From Lingula anatina (lineage: Eukaryota; Brachiopoda; Lingulata; Lingulida; Lingulidae), in NCBI RefSeq assembly GCF_001039355.2, contig NW_019775712.1:130688-194687 (forward strand): a DNA stretch of 64,000 bases, given 5' to 3'. Each line of letters starts with the position of its first letter. The stretch's first letter is position 1. Positions 39,495-46,900 of this stretch are shown here, piece after piece. The notes under the pieces were generated by a model that did not search any database, was not told the origin of the DNA, and saw only the letters and a program-made list of their open reading frames with translations. The position numbers and the translations under genes were made by a program.

Positions 39495-40955
39495 TGTATG
39501 TTACCGGTGGTAAACTGGGCAAGGGTATATCAGATATTTGTATAAGGTGGCTTAAGATATAATGAAGAGCCTTGCAATGAAGGGAATTGAACGGTATGCA
39601 TCATTGTTAATGTGCTGTCTGGTGACTGTAAGGAGAACTCTGAGGGGGATAAATCCACAACTCAGTCAAGTTATTAATACTGTCTTGTAATCTCATTAAT
39701 TTCATGAAGAAGGTTACTGCTCCTAAGTATTATAGATCAGTAGCACTGATTCTGGCTGTTGGTGTTAGAGACTATGATGACATAAAAACCAAGTGCTCAC
39801 CCTGACTGATGGCACTGTTTTCCAGGTGAAGACTGGCCCGGCTTTGACATCAACCCAGTGCAGGCAGAGAGTCTCTGGGACAGTACCTGTGCACCCAGTG
39901 AGACGTGGTCGCCATTGGCGGAGACCCCAGCTGGAGAGACCTGGCCCACTGTAGCAGAGTCGCCACCCAGGGTGCAAGTAAGTGTGTGTGCATGAACACA
40001 AGGGAGCTGTCTTCACCCTATTCACTTTTACCAGTGGCCAAGTGCTTTGATTTTGCTTAAATTTTGATTAGCTGCTTTGAATTTTTGAGTCAGTTGATAA
40101 TGAAGTTGATGAAAAAATTTACAATAACATCTGATTAAAATTAAGTAGAAATTGTGAAGTGACCACATTTTGGTCCTAGTTCTCCACATATCTCAATGAT
40201 GTTTGTTGTGCTATTCCCAGGCCAGCCTGTGGAGTGACATCCCCACCACCATCTCCACCTCTGACACCAGCAGCTGGTCACCACATTCGGCACCAGGGAT
40301 CTGGAGCGGCGCTGCCACCAGTGGCGACACAGGCAGTCCATCTCTTCTGAATGGTGCTGGTGGTTCCCTCCTGGGGCCTGCGGGAAGTGGCAGCGCCTCT
40401 CTACTGAGTGGCAGTGCCAACTCTCCCCTGTCAGGACTCGGCAGTGTGAACACGACAGCTGCTGAGAATGAACAAGGGGTACAGGTTAGTAGAGGGGGGT
40501 TGAGGAACTGGCCTGGTGTGTGTGTGTGCGTGTGTGCGTGTGAGCACGCACAAGTGTGTGTATGTGTCAGGGAGAGATTTGGGGGCTGGTTTCAAATTCT
40601 CCTGAATGAGTCCAATAGAAGGTAAAACCAGTTGAGGAAAATGAAGCAGAAAGTTATTTTGAAAAGCATCAAAAAGATTTTTATAAAGGTTAATTAATGT
40701 TCCTTGATCAAAGTATCCTTGTGAAAAGCATTCTGAAAGAACTGTATTTTAACTAGTTTCAATATATCGTCAGATTTTCTGATGAGTTATTTGTTAAAGG
40801 TTCAGATATGAATCTAGGGGTTTTCTCTCAGTGGGCAAATGTGTGTTTTCCAGGATGTGGGCAGTTTTGATCCATTCAATACGCTGAGCAGTATCTGGGC
40901 ACCAGGGGGCACCAGTGGATGGAGCTTTGGACCGAACAAGACAGAGGATGAATAA
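3126..40955 (+). CDS. TMEM131: TMEM131 family protein, complete 37-exon gene
   Basis: Single-pass ER membrane protein. In worm, fly and mammals the family binds procollagen with its luminal PapD-like domain and recruits TRAPP III (TRAPPC8) through its tail for ER-to-Golgi export. Exons: 3126-3240, 3441-3496, 4185-4219 (or 4899-4933), 13471-13539, 16897-17020, 18817-18930, 21148-21270, 23449-23529, 24532-24682, 25789-25907, 26185-26293, 26639-26744, 26881-27040, 27391-27561, 28033-28143, 28450-28572, 28858-28962, 29323-29409, 29676-29828, 30302-30495, 30752-30908, 31217-31326, 31534-31612, 31848-32020, 32159-32301, 32659-32854, 33137-34191, 34436-34850, 35083-35240, 36456-36563, 37807-38034, 38191-38359, 38847-38965, 39281-39415, 39826-39977, 40221-40484, 40854-40955. 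All phases join, giving 2022 residues (human about 1880). The start follows an in-frame TAA 9 nt upstream and has A at -3 and G at +4. Hallmarks include RPFLGARVP, GGDLHLELPTG and WEIPPYETK. It could be called TMEM131-like, since one invertebrate gene is expected to be co-orthologous to both vertebrate paralogues. Confidence 0.95.
4185..4219 (+). CDS. TMEM131: TMEM131 exon 3, copy 1 (35 nt)
   Basis: Small exon between a TTTTTCAG acceptor and a GTAAGG donor, encoding NVPGGEFPDIN plus two bases of the next codon. It enters at phase 0 and leaves at phase 2, which fits exon 4 at 13471. Skipping it reads LPFTRK then a stop. An identical second copy lies at 4899-4933. Confidence 0.75.
4899..4933 (+). 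CDS. TMEM131: TMEM131 exon 3, copy 2 (35 nt, duplicated)
   Basis: Identical in sequence and splice sites to the copy at 4185-4219. Because 35 is not a multiple of three, using both copies shifts the frame and reaches TAA inside the second copy (RTYQEENSQI then stop). Only one copy can serve a functional mRNA. The duplicate is either a mutually exclusive alternative or an assembly artefact (see the single N at 4718). Confidence 0.6.
6754..6820 (+). repeat. Possible SINE/MITE tail fragment
   Basis: AATAATAATA followed by TTTGGCGCCTTGACG and then CTCAAGGTGCCTTACAA resembles the common invertebrate and fish repeat end in which ATAAT units precede a GCGC motif and CTCAAAGCGCTTTACA. Recognised by pattern only. 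Confidence 0.3.
9271..9306 (+). repeat. TG microsatellite
   Basis: TG dinucleotide run with one CA interruption, within a longer TG/CATG-rich stretch. Confidence 0.9.
10915..11057 (+). repeat. ACGC and CT simple repeat tract
   Basis: ACGC/ACAC units followed by about 110 bp of almost pure CT on the + strand, giving a long polypyrimidine run. Confidence 0.9.
12442..13117. mobile_element. Foldback transposable element with duplicated arms
   Basis: The outer ends are inverted repeats of about 65 bp. The left CCCCTATTTCACACAGACC pairs with the right end, whose complement reads CCCCTATTCCACACAGACC, and both continue into a shared CCACGAAT..AATTGACAAATTT stretch. The left arm is duplicated (units from 12442 and 12612). 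The right arm carries a 103-bp unit twice (12856-12958 and 12959 to about 13060). ACGAAT/ATTCGT recurs throughout. No coding capacity and no clear target-site duplication. It sits in TMEM131 intron 3. Confidence 0.85.
13471..24682 (+). CDS. TMEM131: TMEM131 exons 4-9: PapD-like luminal domain
   Basis: Exons 13471-13539, 16897-17020, 18817-18930, 21148-21270, 23449-23529 and 24532-24682 encode about residues 69-289. Readable landmarks are PIRFDPPMLDFDE, AVGMPHMETVTVHNP, LVPPGGNTTFEVVFLARQ, VGNVENTLYIHTS, FGVGIPNPYRLRPFLGARVP and NHTAFIRIKT. These match the most conserved block of TMEM131. This is the PapD-like, MSP-type beta-sandwich region reported to bind procollagen. It lies on the luminal side, after the signal peptide and before the membrane span. 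Confidence 0.93.
14073..14772. repeat. 72-bp inverted repeat with 556-bp spacer
   Basis: Arm 1 is 14073-14144 and arm 2 is 14701-14772. By eye, 69 of 72 positions pair. The shared core is AAATTATATAAATAACTAAG. It lies in TMEM131 intron 4. It may be the remains of a foldback or MITE-type element; no duplicated target site is evident. Confidence 0.9.
15024..15205 (-). mobile_element. MITE copy, family CAGGCCCGTAGCCAG (diverged)
   Basis: Starts AGGCCCCTAGCCAG and runs through AAAAAGTGGACCTTTTACCAT, TGTACCTAGAT and AAATTTTACCCA. It is the reverse complement of the complete copy at 51648-51825. A TG microsatellite (15057-15092) has grown inside it, and the far end is degenerate. In TMEM131 intron 4. 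Confidence 0.75.
15321..15400 (+). repeat. Two tandem 40-bp units
   Basis: Two copies of a unit containing ATGGGTACTGGTTGTCACAG, differing at a few positions. Confidence 0.8.
16787..16822 (+). repeat. CA microsatellite in intron 4
   Basis: CA-rich run ending 75 nt before TMEM131 exon 5 (16897). Confidence 0.85.
23974..24003. repeat. 30-bp palindrome next to an assembly N
   Basis: TATGTACAGACACA, then GA, then its exact reverse complement: 14-bp arms with a 2-nt centre. A CG-rich stretch and a single N (24038) follow. In TMEM131 intron 8. Confidence 0.9.
25789..32854 (+). CDS. TMEM131: TMEM131 exons 10-26: luminal beta-sandwich repeats
   Basis: Seventeen exons encode about residues 290-1054. 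They repeat a pattern of strands such as YELLDFGILRTHDSPRSLRLNLVNSGT, broken here by positions: LDFG about 10 residues into exon 10, and LDFGVMGVGDRR in exon 15. This is typical of tandem E-set/ASH-like modules. Cysteines CEEDCYVGLP in exon 20 match the vertebrate CGDHCYVGLP. NNLTIIDAIVVEG in exon 25 and GYGFKVLNCE in exon 26 also match vertebrate TMEM131. N-glycosylation sequons (NFT, NVT, NGT, NLT) are frequent, as expected for an ER-luminal protein. Confidence 0.9.
26308..26343 (+). repeat. GACA-type microsatellite
   Basis: Imperfect GACAGACACA units starting 15 nt after the exon 11 donor. Confidence 0.85.
27550..27610 (+). repeat. Tandem duplication across the exon 14 donor
   Basis: GGGAAACTAAAGGTAGAGTT at the end of exon 14 is followed about 31 nt later by GGGAAACTTAAGTTAGAGTT. 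The second copy has lost the GT of the donor. Confidence 0.75.
33137..34191 (+). CDS. TMEM131: TMEM131 exon 27: membrane span and start of cytoplasmic tail
   Basis: Largest exon (1055 nt). It finishes the last luminal module (FTLQATIPASMLTKC), followed by ALPRPSWEPI as in human ALPRPNWELA. The single transmembrane helix is at about residues 1106-1126 (YYSTVCLMGFLTFCIFVASY). The remaining ~280 residues are polar and low in complexity, rich in S, T, K, E and Q, consistent with a disordered cytoplasmic tail. The topology is lumen-out, tail-in. Confidence 0.92.
34436..38965 (+). CDS. TMEM131: TMEM131 exons 28-33: disordered cytoplasmic tail
   Basis: Exons 34436-34850, 35083-35240, 36456-36563, 37807-38034, 38191-38359 and 38847-38965. 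Exon 28 is strongly charged (KRKSKTAQRREDKERRQKE) and then has DDTSSTTTESSGGDADDK, matching the vertebrate SSSTTTE...DTEPLLK stretch, including EPLLKKTKK. Exon 29 has IELPYTTKLE (human LELPYTPPLE). Exon 30 has GKDSPPPLWD (human EKDSPPPEWD). Exon 31 has a serine run. These short conserved islands in a disordered tail are probably binding motifs. Confidence 0.9.
35241..36455 (+). other. TMEM131 intron 29
   Basis: About 1.2 kb of AT-rich intron DNA. I see no gene, RNA or clear mobile element in it. Confidence 0.5.
36594..36980 (+). repeat. G-rich minisatellite in TMEM131 intron 30
   Basis: About four diverged units of roughly 60-110 bp, each holding AATGTCTGTGGGTG followed by GGATG/GGTGG runs (near 36660, 36765, 36872 and 36930). 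G clusters fall almost wholly on the transcribed gene's coding strand. The intron then has a 21-nt T run at about 37058-37078. Confidence 0.85.
38442..38614. mobile_element. hAT-like MITE with 8-bp target-site duplication
   Basis: The left end CAGTTTCACAAAAAA and right end TTTTTTGTGAAACTGGGG are inverted. Perfect direct repeats CCTGGTAT flank it (38434-38441 and 38615-38622). 173 bp, no coding capacity, with an A run inside the left arm. An 8-bp duplication and CAG ends fit the hAT superfamily. In TMEM131 intron 32. Confidence 0.8.
39281..40955 (+). CDS. TMEM131: TMEM131 exons 34-37: tryptophan-rich C-terminus (TRAPP III-binding region)
   Basis: Exon 34 encodes a short charged helix (QRLQQERRQRLAEYQQKLL). 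Exons 35-37 carry spaced Trp-Ser motifs: EDWPGF, SLWDST, ETWSPL, ETWPTV, SLWSDI, SSWSPH, GIWSG, SIWAPG and GWSFG, ending at TAA 40953-40955. Vertebrate TMEM131 ends in similar repeated LWS/IWS/PWS motifs. The C-terminal region there is reported to bind TRAPPC8. The motif spacing is seen here; the binding is inferred. Confidence 0.88.
39443..39489 (+). repeat. CA microsatellite in TMEM131 intron 34
   Basis: About 23 CA units starting 28 nt after the exon 34 donor. Confidence 0.9.
40516..40566 (+). repeat. TG/TGCG-rich repeat in intron 36
   Basis: Imperfect TG run about 30 nt after the exon 36 donor. Confidence 0.8.
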
Positions 40956-41468
40956 AACATCAACATGATGAAATGAATGCAAACCTCCAAGGCACATACT
41001 GATATGGTTCAAGTGTGTAGAATAGGGAAATGATTTGAAAGAAATTTGGGTTAAGATTGAAAACTGGATTCTGTGACTTTTGTTTGTCACATGAATAATA
41101 AGGTGTAAAATTTCTAGGATGCTGCTAATCAACTGTGTAGCAATTCACTACAATGAAAATATTCAATATTAAAAAGATAATACCACTATTTACCACATTG
41201 TTTTTGCCTTGGAGGTTTTGGATTCATGAGGGAGAGAGATTTGAAAAGGAATAGTATTGTAAATTTCACCACAGAAATAACCTGGGCATCGTTAGTTAGT
41301 TAGTAGCTAGGTTTTGTGCACATAGCAATGATTAACCAAAAGTAAAATTTCAATGTTCAGGTTTGAATTTTCAGTGTAATGTTATATTTTTCTTGTTGTA
41401 TTGGTTGATAGCCAGTTTATTGCAATCAAGTATTCTTAGTTAAGAAGATAGTATTTATTAAGGCGACC

Positions 41469-41474
41469 AATAAA
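41469..41474 (+). terminator. TMEM131: Proximal poly(A) signal AATAAA of TMEM131
   Basis: AATAAA 514 nt after the stop codon, followed within 40 nt by a T/G-rich stretch (TTGTCTGATTTATGGGTTTG). It could give a short 3' UTR. Confidence 0.45.
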
Positions 41475-42544
41475 GTGGAAGGTTTCATTGTCTGATTTAT
41501 GGGTTTGCTGATTTATGATAACAATACCTGTGAGAAGTGGTCTTTTTGTTTGATGATTATGATAACTGCTTGAAGGGCAAAGGTGGATGCATAGTGGATA
41601 GAGAAAAAACTTCTTTCTTTGGTTGAAGTATGTTAATCCATTTGTAGAAGAAGCAATATGGTTGCCAAGTTGGACTAGACTGAGGCGAGAAAGACGAGGA
41701 ATGTTCTTTCAATGTACTTAAATTTCTTTCCGATGTTGTTGAATTTTTACCTTTGTAATTTGGTACTTTATTATGGAGTGTGTAAGTTTTGTCATTAATT
41801 ATATAGTTTCTAACAAATTTGTTGTGTTTGGCTTTGCGTTTTGGATGTGCCACTGTGGCTTCCCTGTGTGGTTTGATAGGCGTAGGTAAAATTACCGCCA
41901 TTAATGTATAGATGGGTGTTTACCTGTCATTGTTGCTTTTATTATAGTTGAAACTCTTAAATTGTTATAAGAATATTTGTTAGATTGTTCAGGTTATTTC
42001 TGTGGTGATTATTGTGTTATGGTTATTAAGGAAATCCCTCAGCAGAGCTGAGGGGTTGCGAAGCAGTTTGGCTGCAAGGTAGCGGCTAAGTTCGAACTAA
42101 ATACACTGAAGCGAGGACTTTGATTTTCAGACACCGGAATTCATGTTTAGTTGTGGATGCTTTGCTTGCCTGAGAAAATTGTTTTAAAAGGGACAAAATC
42201 CCGGAAAAAAGGCAAAAAGAGGTAATATTCTTTTTTGAGGTCATATTGATGAAATATCGAGGGCCAACAAAAGATTGAAGATTGGCGCGTTTACTTTGCT
42301 CCTGTTCTTAGGGGTATTTTATTGCCAGCTACAGGTGCGGCTGAGTGATATTTTAATTTTTAAAAAAGTGCAGCAATGCACCAAACTTGATGCTGTAGTG
42401 TCAAGGTCCTAGCAGTGTCCAGTTGGACTGGACAGTGTCCTGGGTGTGTGGACATGACATCAAGGTTGTTGGGTTAACTATTTAAATGAAAAATACTTCA
42501 TCCCTGATCCAGTAATGTGCTGGAACAACTGTATGACCATACAA

Positions 42545-42550
42545 AATAAA
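42545..42550 (+). terminator. TMEM131: Distal poly(A) signal AATAAA of TMEM131
   Basis: AATAAA about 1.6 kb after the stop. A clear TG-rich downstream element (GGTTTGTGTGTGTTG) begins about 32 nt later, at the usual distance, so this is the better cleavage site of the two. Confidence 0.6.
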
Positions 42551-42575
42551 TGTTCAGTTTTAAGCATACTTGAAA

Positions 42576-43432
42576 AGTACATGGTTTGTGTGTGTTGACT
42601 TCATGCTGATCCCCTCCCCATCCACTCTCCTTAATTGGAGCACACCAAAATATTATACATATAAATCAACAGCAACCATAAATAAAATACAGCAAGATAT
42701 TTGAAATAAGACATAAAACATTTAATATTAAAACAGAGACCAAAAATGAAAAAATTACATGCTGAACAAATTGTCTTTCACATTTCAGCTTACAGCGGCT
42801 GTTGTACTACTATTAAAAAAAAAAAGGCACTGCCCCTTGCTTTGCCGGGGGTTTGTAATGTCTCAAAACAATGTCCAGGTCCAAGTCTTATCAATTCCTT
42901 GAAGGCTAACAAGCTGCTGGCCAGTGTCACGGCCCTTGAATTACACGTAACGTGGCACTGCCCTATGATTGGCGACTGCCATCGTCGTAATACTGAGATG
43001 TAGATCTCTATGGTGTTACATAACGATGATTGGCATCTCGTTCTTTTTAACATCGCTCAAAATTCGACAAGTAATCTGCATCAGTTTGTCTTTTTAAACA
43101 TAATCTGTACATAGTATAAATGCGAATTGTTTTCGAGCTACCTATTAAATAAAAAATAATTTAAAAATTAAAAAAAAAAAACGACCTCTGGCATTTGGCA
43201 CAGTATGAGCGCTTTGCTCCAAGGTGACATAATTGGGAGTGAAGCACCAGGTTACAAAAGGCACGCCAGTTCACAGTCGTCATATAATGAAACGCTGGAA
43301 ATGACCCCATTGTGGACAAATTCATATAGTATTGTGAAAAGCACTTGTGAATTTGTTCCCCATGCTTGGTACAAACTTGCAAATAACCATTACGTTTGTG
43401 AGTTTCATCTGTCGACGCTTGGACTTCCACTG
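42576..43432. other. Convergent intergenic stretch / mesh 3' UTR
   Basis: The gap between TMEM131 and the mesh stop. No open frame here resembles a known protein. On the + strand it shows AATAAA at 43148-43153 followed 16 nt later by 12 A (43170-43181), the look of a retroposed cDNA end. Part must be mesh 3' UTR on the - strand. Confidence 0.5.
42721..42726 (-). terminator. mesh: Possible poly(A) signal ATTAAA of mesh
   Basis: No AATAAA is present on the - strand between the mesh stop (43433) and 42580. ATTAAA at this place is the closest variant signal I see. It would give a 3' UTR of about 0.7 kb. Confidence 0.25.
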
Positions 43433-43740
43433 TCACACATGAGTTGACTTGCCAATGCTTTCCTTTGACTTATTTAAATTTGGGTTTGACTTTTCTAATG
43501 TTTCTATCTCTGCTTGATTGACAAACACATAACTTTCGTCTTCCTCGGCTAGGGTATACAGGTTTTCTTTATGGTAGGCCGTCATTCCATGGCCCTCTCC
43601 GCCGTCACCCTCCTGGCGACCGCCTGCGAGCTCATCTTCCGGGGTGCGAGATCTGGAAATAGGTGATTTTATGGCAGAGTTAATATGGGCGATTTATCTG
43701 TTACTTTATGGAAGAGTTAACATGGGTGATTTATCTGTTT

Positions 43741-43775
<35 letters not shown>

Positions 43776-43985
43776 TTTTAAAAAGCCAAATGATCACTTC
43801 ATGAGAAATACAAGATCATGTATCGACTCTGTACTATTACACTCACTTTGTTACACCTCGTGACCGTGAATGAATCCACCAGGTGAGGCCGGCCCCTAGC
43901 ACCAAGAATACGAAGAATGTCGGTAACAGCACCGCAAGCACAGTGGCCGTGGTCCGCGCGTACTGAATTTGCGCCTCGTTACTGA
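43433..43985 (-). CDS. mesh: mesh exons 20-21: membrane span and cytoplasmic tail
   Basis: Exon 20 encodes TTATVLAVLLPTFFVFLVLG followed by AGLTWWIHSR, a membrane helix with a basic stop-transfer end. Exon 21 encodes an acidic tail (EEDESYVFVNQAEIE) ending KSTHV before TGA. The junction is uncertain. Using donor CACG|GTCACG (ends 43865) with exon start 43652 gives HSRSRTPEDELA. Using the better donor CACGAG|GTGTAA (ends 43857) with an internal acceptor (exon start 43635) gives HSRSRDELA. Both stay in frame. Confidence 0.8.
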
Positions 43986-46900
43986 CTGGAAAGAAGACAA
44001 CGCAAGTGGTTTTTGTATGTTATTTTAAACATGATGAGAAATTGTTGAAATATGTCATAATTTACTAATTTCATTCATACTCATAAGTGACACAAGCAAA
44101 GTGAGCAAAATTGTCGCTATTTGCACGACGGCATTTGTCCATTTTGGTTTTTTTCAATTCAATTTGGATTTTTGATTTTACTAAACTGTAAAAGTGGGCA
44201 CTGCTCTTTTTCAAATACGATGCTCCCGAGACGATTTTACTACCGTAGGCATAATGCGCAAAATTAATATTTTATTTCAAAGACCTATTAAAAGAGTTCT
44301 GACTTTAATCTGTGAAGTACCTTCTTGTTCTATGACGCAGGTGAGGGTGGGAAGTGGGGACCACGCCGCCGCCCCAGTGCCGTTTAAGCTGCACGTGAAG
44401 GAGACATTGTTTCCTGACAATTCATAGCCTGGCTGGCAGCCCGTCACGGTCACCCTGCCACCAAGCAGGTAATTGTCGACTAATTTGATGGAGTTTTCAA
44501 TGTCCAAAATACCGCAAGCTTGGACTGTTACAGAAAAAGAAAGATTGGATGCTTATCAGACACACTTAAACAATTAGACGTAAGAATCCGATTCCAAGCA
44601 GTCAAATACACTGCAATAAAGATAATAAAATGCGCCTCTCCAAATAAGAAACACAAATATGAAGAATTAATCCGATGTTCAATTATAATTTTGATCAAGA
44701 AATATTAGGAAATATTATGTGAGATTTTGTACTACAACAAACTGAGAATAGGCCTATATGTTGAGTGATTATCTGATAACATGTTTGATATAATAAATCT
44801 GAGCGACAGCTGAACAATATTCACCAGGTTTTGTCCTCTCCTTCAAAATTTCATATTGCCGCGCCGCTGCCAGCGTCCCTCTTGCAATCGCCTCATCTCC
44901 TGTGACAACGTAGTCGTAGGCACACTGTTGATTACTGCCGCATAGCGTCGCCACCTCCGGTCTCCTGGAGGGAATGGCGGTAAAGTTGATGGCGGCCGGC
45001 TGAAACGCCAGATCCTGGTAGAACGCGTAGCTACGAGGTCCGTACGTAAAAAGGGAAGATTTTTCTGAAATTCGCCCTAAATATAAAAAAGCGTTTTTAT
45101 TTAAAATGCAGCAAGGGGTAGTAGCAAATACTGAATAATCAATCTACTAGTATAAGATTCATTTACAGTCATTTCATACGTTGGCTTACTGGCTTTATTG
45201 CAAAACTGGAAGCATACATGGGGACGTATGGCTGGCTGCGACTACCATGAAACAGTTTCACTTACTCAACAGCCCTGATAATCTAGCTAATGGTTATTAT
45301 TGTAATATAACAACCAAAAGTCACAAACAATTCAAACAGACTAGAGAAAATAGAGAGCCAGCTAGTACAACGAAATTACATATAGTAAAGCATTTTCTTA
45401 CACTGCTCGCTTGAGTTGTGAATTTGGACGGCCGAGGTGCCATTTATATCATTACTAGCGTCGTCATCCCAGCTGCCGAATAATCCTTGTGTCTGAAACT
45501 TAAAGTACAACCAAGAGTCAAATAACCTTACTCAACACCAATAGCATATTTTCACTGTCAATATAAAAGTGATGAAAACAGTTTTTAAACCGCACGCTGC
45601 GCGGATGTCATCACCACAAGGGTTGCCATAGTTACCTTGACAGATGGTGGTGCCATGACAACCACGTTAAGTAGACCTTCCAGCGCCGTTGCCTGCACCC
45701 CTATGCCACACTCAAAGTACACTGTGATGTTGGACGAACGCCGTGGGTCGTTGTTGATGACCGTCACGCCGCCTGGAATAAGACAAGATTACATATCGGC
45801 ATTTCTTAAAAGTGGATGAGAAACTGAGTCGAGTTTATTGCAGAGGAAGAGGGGACATTACAGGAATTTAAAAAAAAAATAGCCGAAAGCTGTTTGTATT
45901 TCTCCACGCTGCAAACAACATGAAAATCATATCGTATAATTCCATTTCATATATTTGTATTATCTATAATGATTACACTATAATATATTACCTTTAAAAT
46001 CCTGCGTTCTTTCACCTTTCCTTTCAAAATGCTTGACCTCGTGGTTCACCAATATGGTCAGATCTCTCTTCCAGTTGCTTCCTGGGGGATTGATTCTGAC
46101 TTCTATAATATCGGACAGCGCCCCCTCCCGCATTGCTATAGATTTTATCACCGTGGCTTTGACGTCTGGAACTAAGGGGAAAAACATCCCATTTTTATTT
46201 AACAGTTTTAAAACGTTTAAAATCTCATTTTATGTTACCATCTCCATCATTTGACCGCCATTTGGCTGATCGTATCAATTGTAAAAACCCGGTTTACTTG
46301 GTTTACGTGGATATACTTTTAGTAGCGAGCTGGGTGCCGAAAATTCACACTTGCATAACGACTGCAAGATATCAACCCAGTTTCGTTTCTTTAGGATGTA
46401 AATATGTAAAATACCAACCTTGACTATTTATAACAACAAAAACTAGTCTACTGCAATTTTGACACATTTCGGGAAACAAGCCATGCGTATACGTATATAT
46501 ACTACATAACAGATAAACAGCTTACTCACGTGTTTGGCCAAACCTTCCCTGGAGTTGGAAGTTGTGCTGCGTGTCTCGCAGTAACAAGTACTCCCCCTTC
46601 CCGTTAAATGTGTACAGTCTACCGTCCAGTGTGATAAGATGCGGGTCGCCATATACCACAGCTAAAACGGGAGGAAAAAATTAGTTGGATTGGGATAGCT
46701 CTGGATCTCTCTCTCTCTCTCTCACAGACACACACTGCAACTTTGTTTTCGTACTTATATTAATTTTGCATTATATTCATATTATAACCTGGTTTGGGTG
46801 GTTTGTAGTTCTTGCAGTCCGAGGTAGGTCTCTGTTCCATGTAATAATGGCAACTATCACCCGTCCACAAACAGCAGTAGAAGAACGGGACAACATCATG

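Larger units (their letters stand above)
40956..42575 (+). other. TMEM131: TMEM131 3' untranslated region
   Basis: No reading frame of interest. It contains two AATAAA signals (41469 and 42545) and a perfect 8-bp hairpin with a 3-nt loop at 42036-42054 (CCCTCAGC AGA GCTGAGGG). The extent to about 42575 is inferred from the second signal and a downstream TG-rich stretch. Confidence 0.6.

Noticed and set aside
41557-41901. 114-codon minus-strand frame
   Set aside because: Lies antisense in the TMEM131 3' UTR and matches no family I know.
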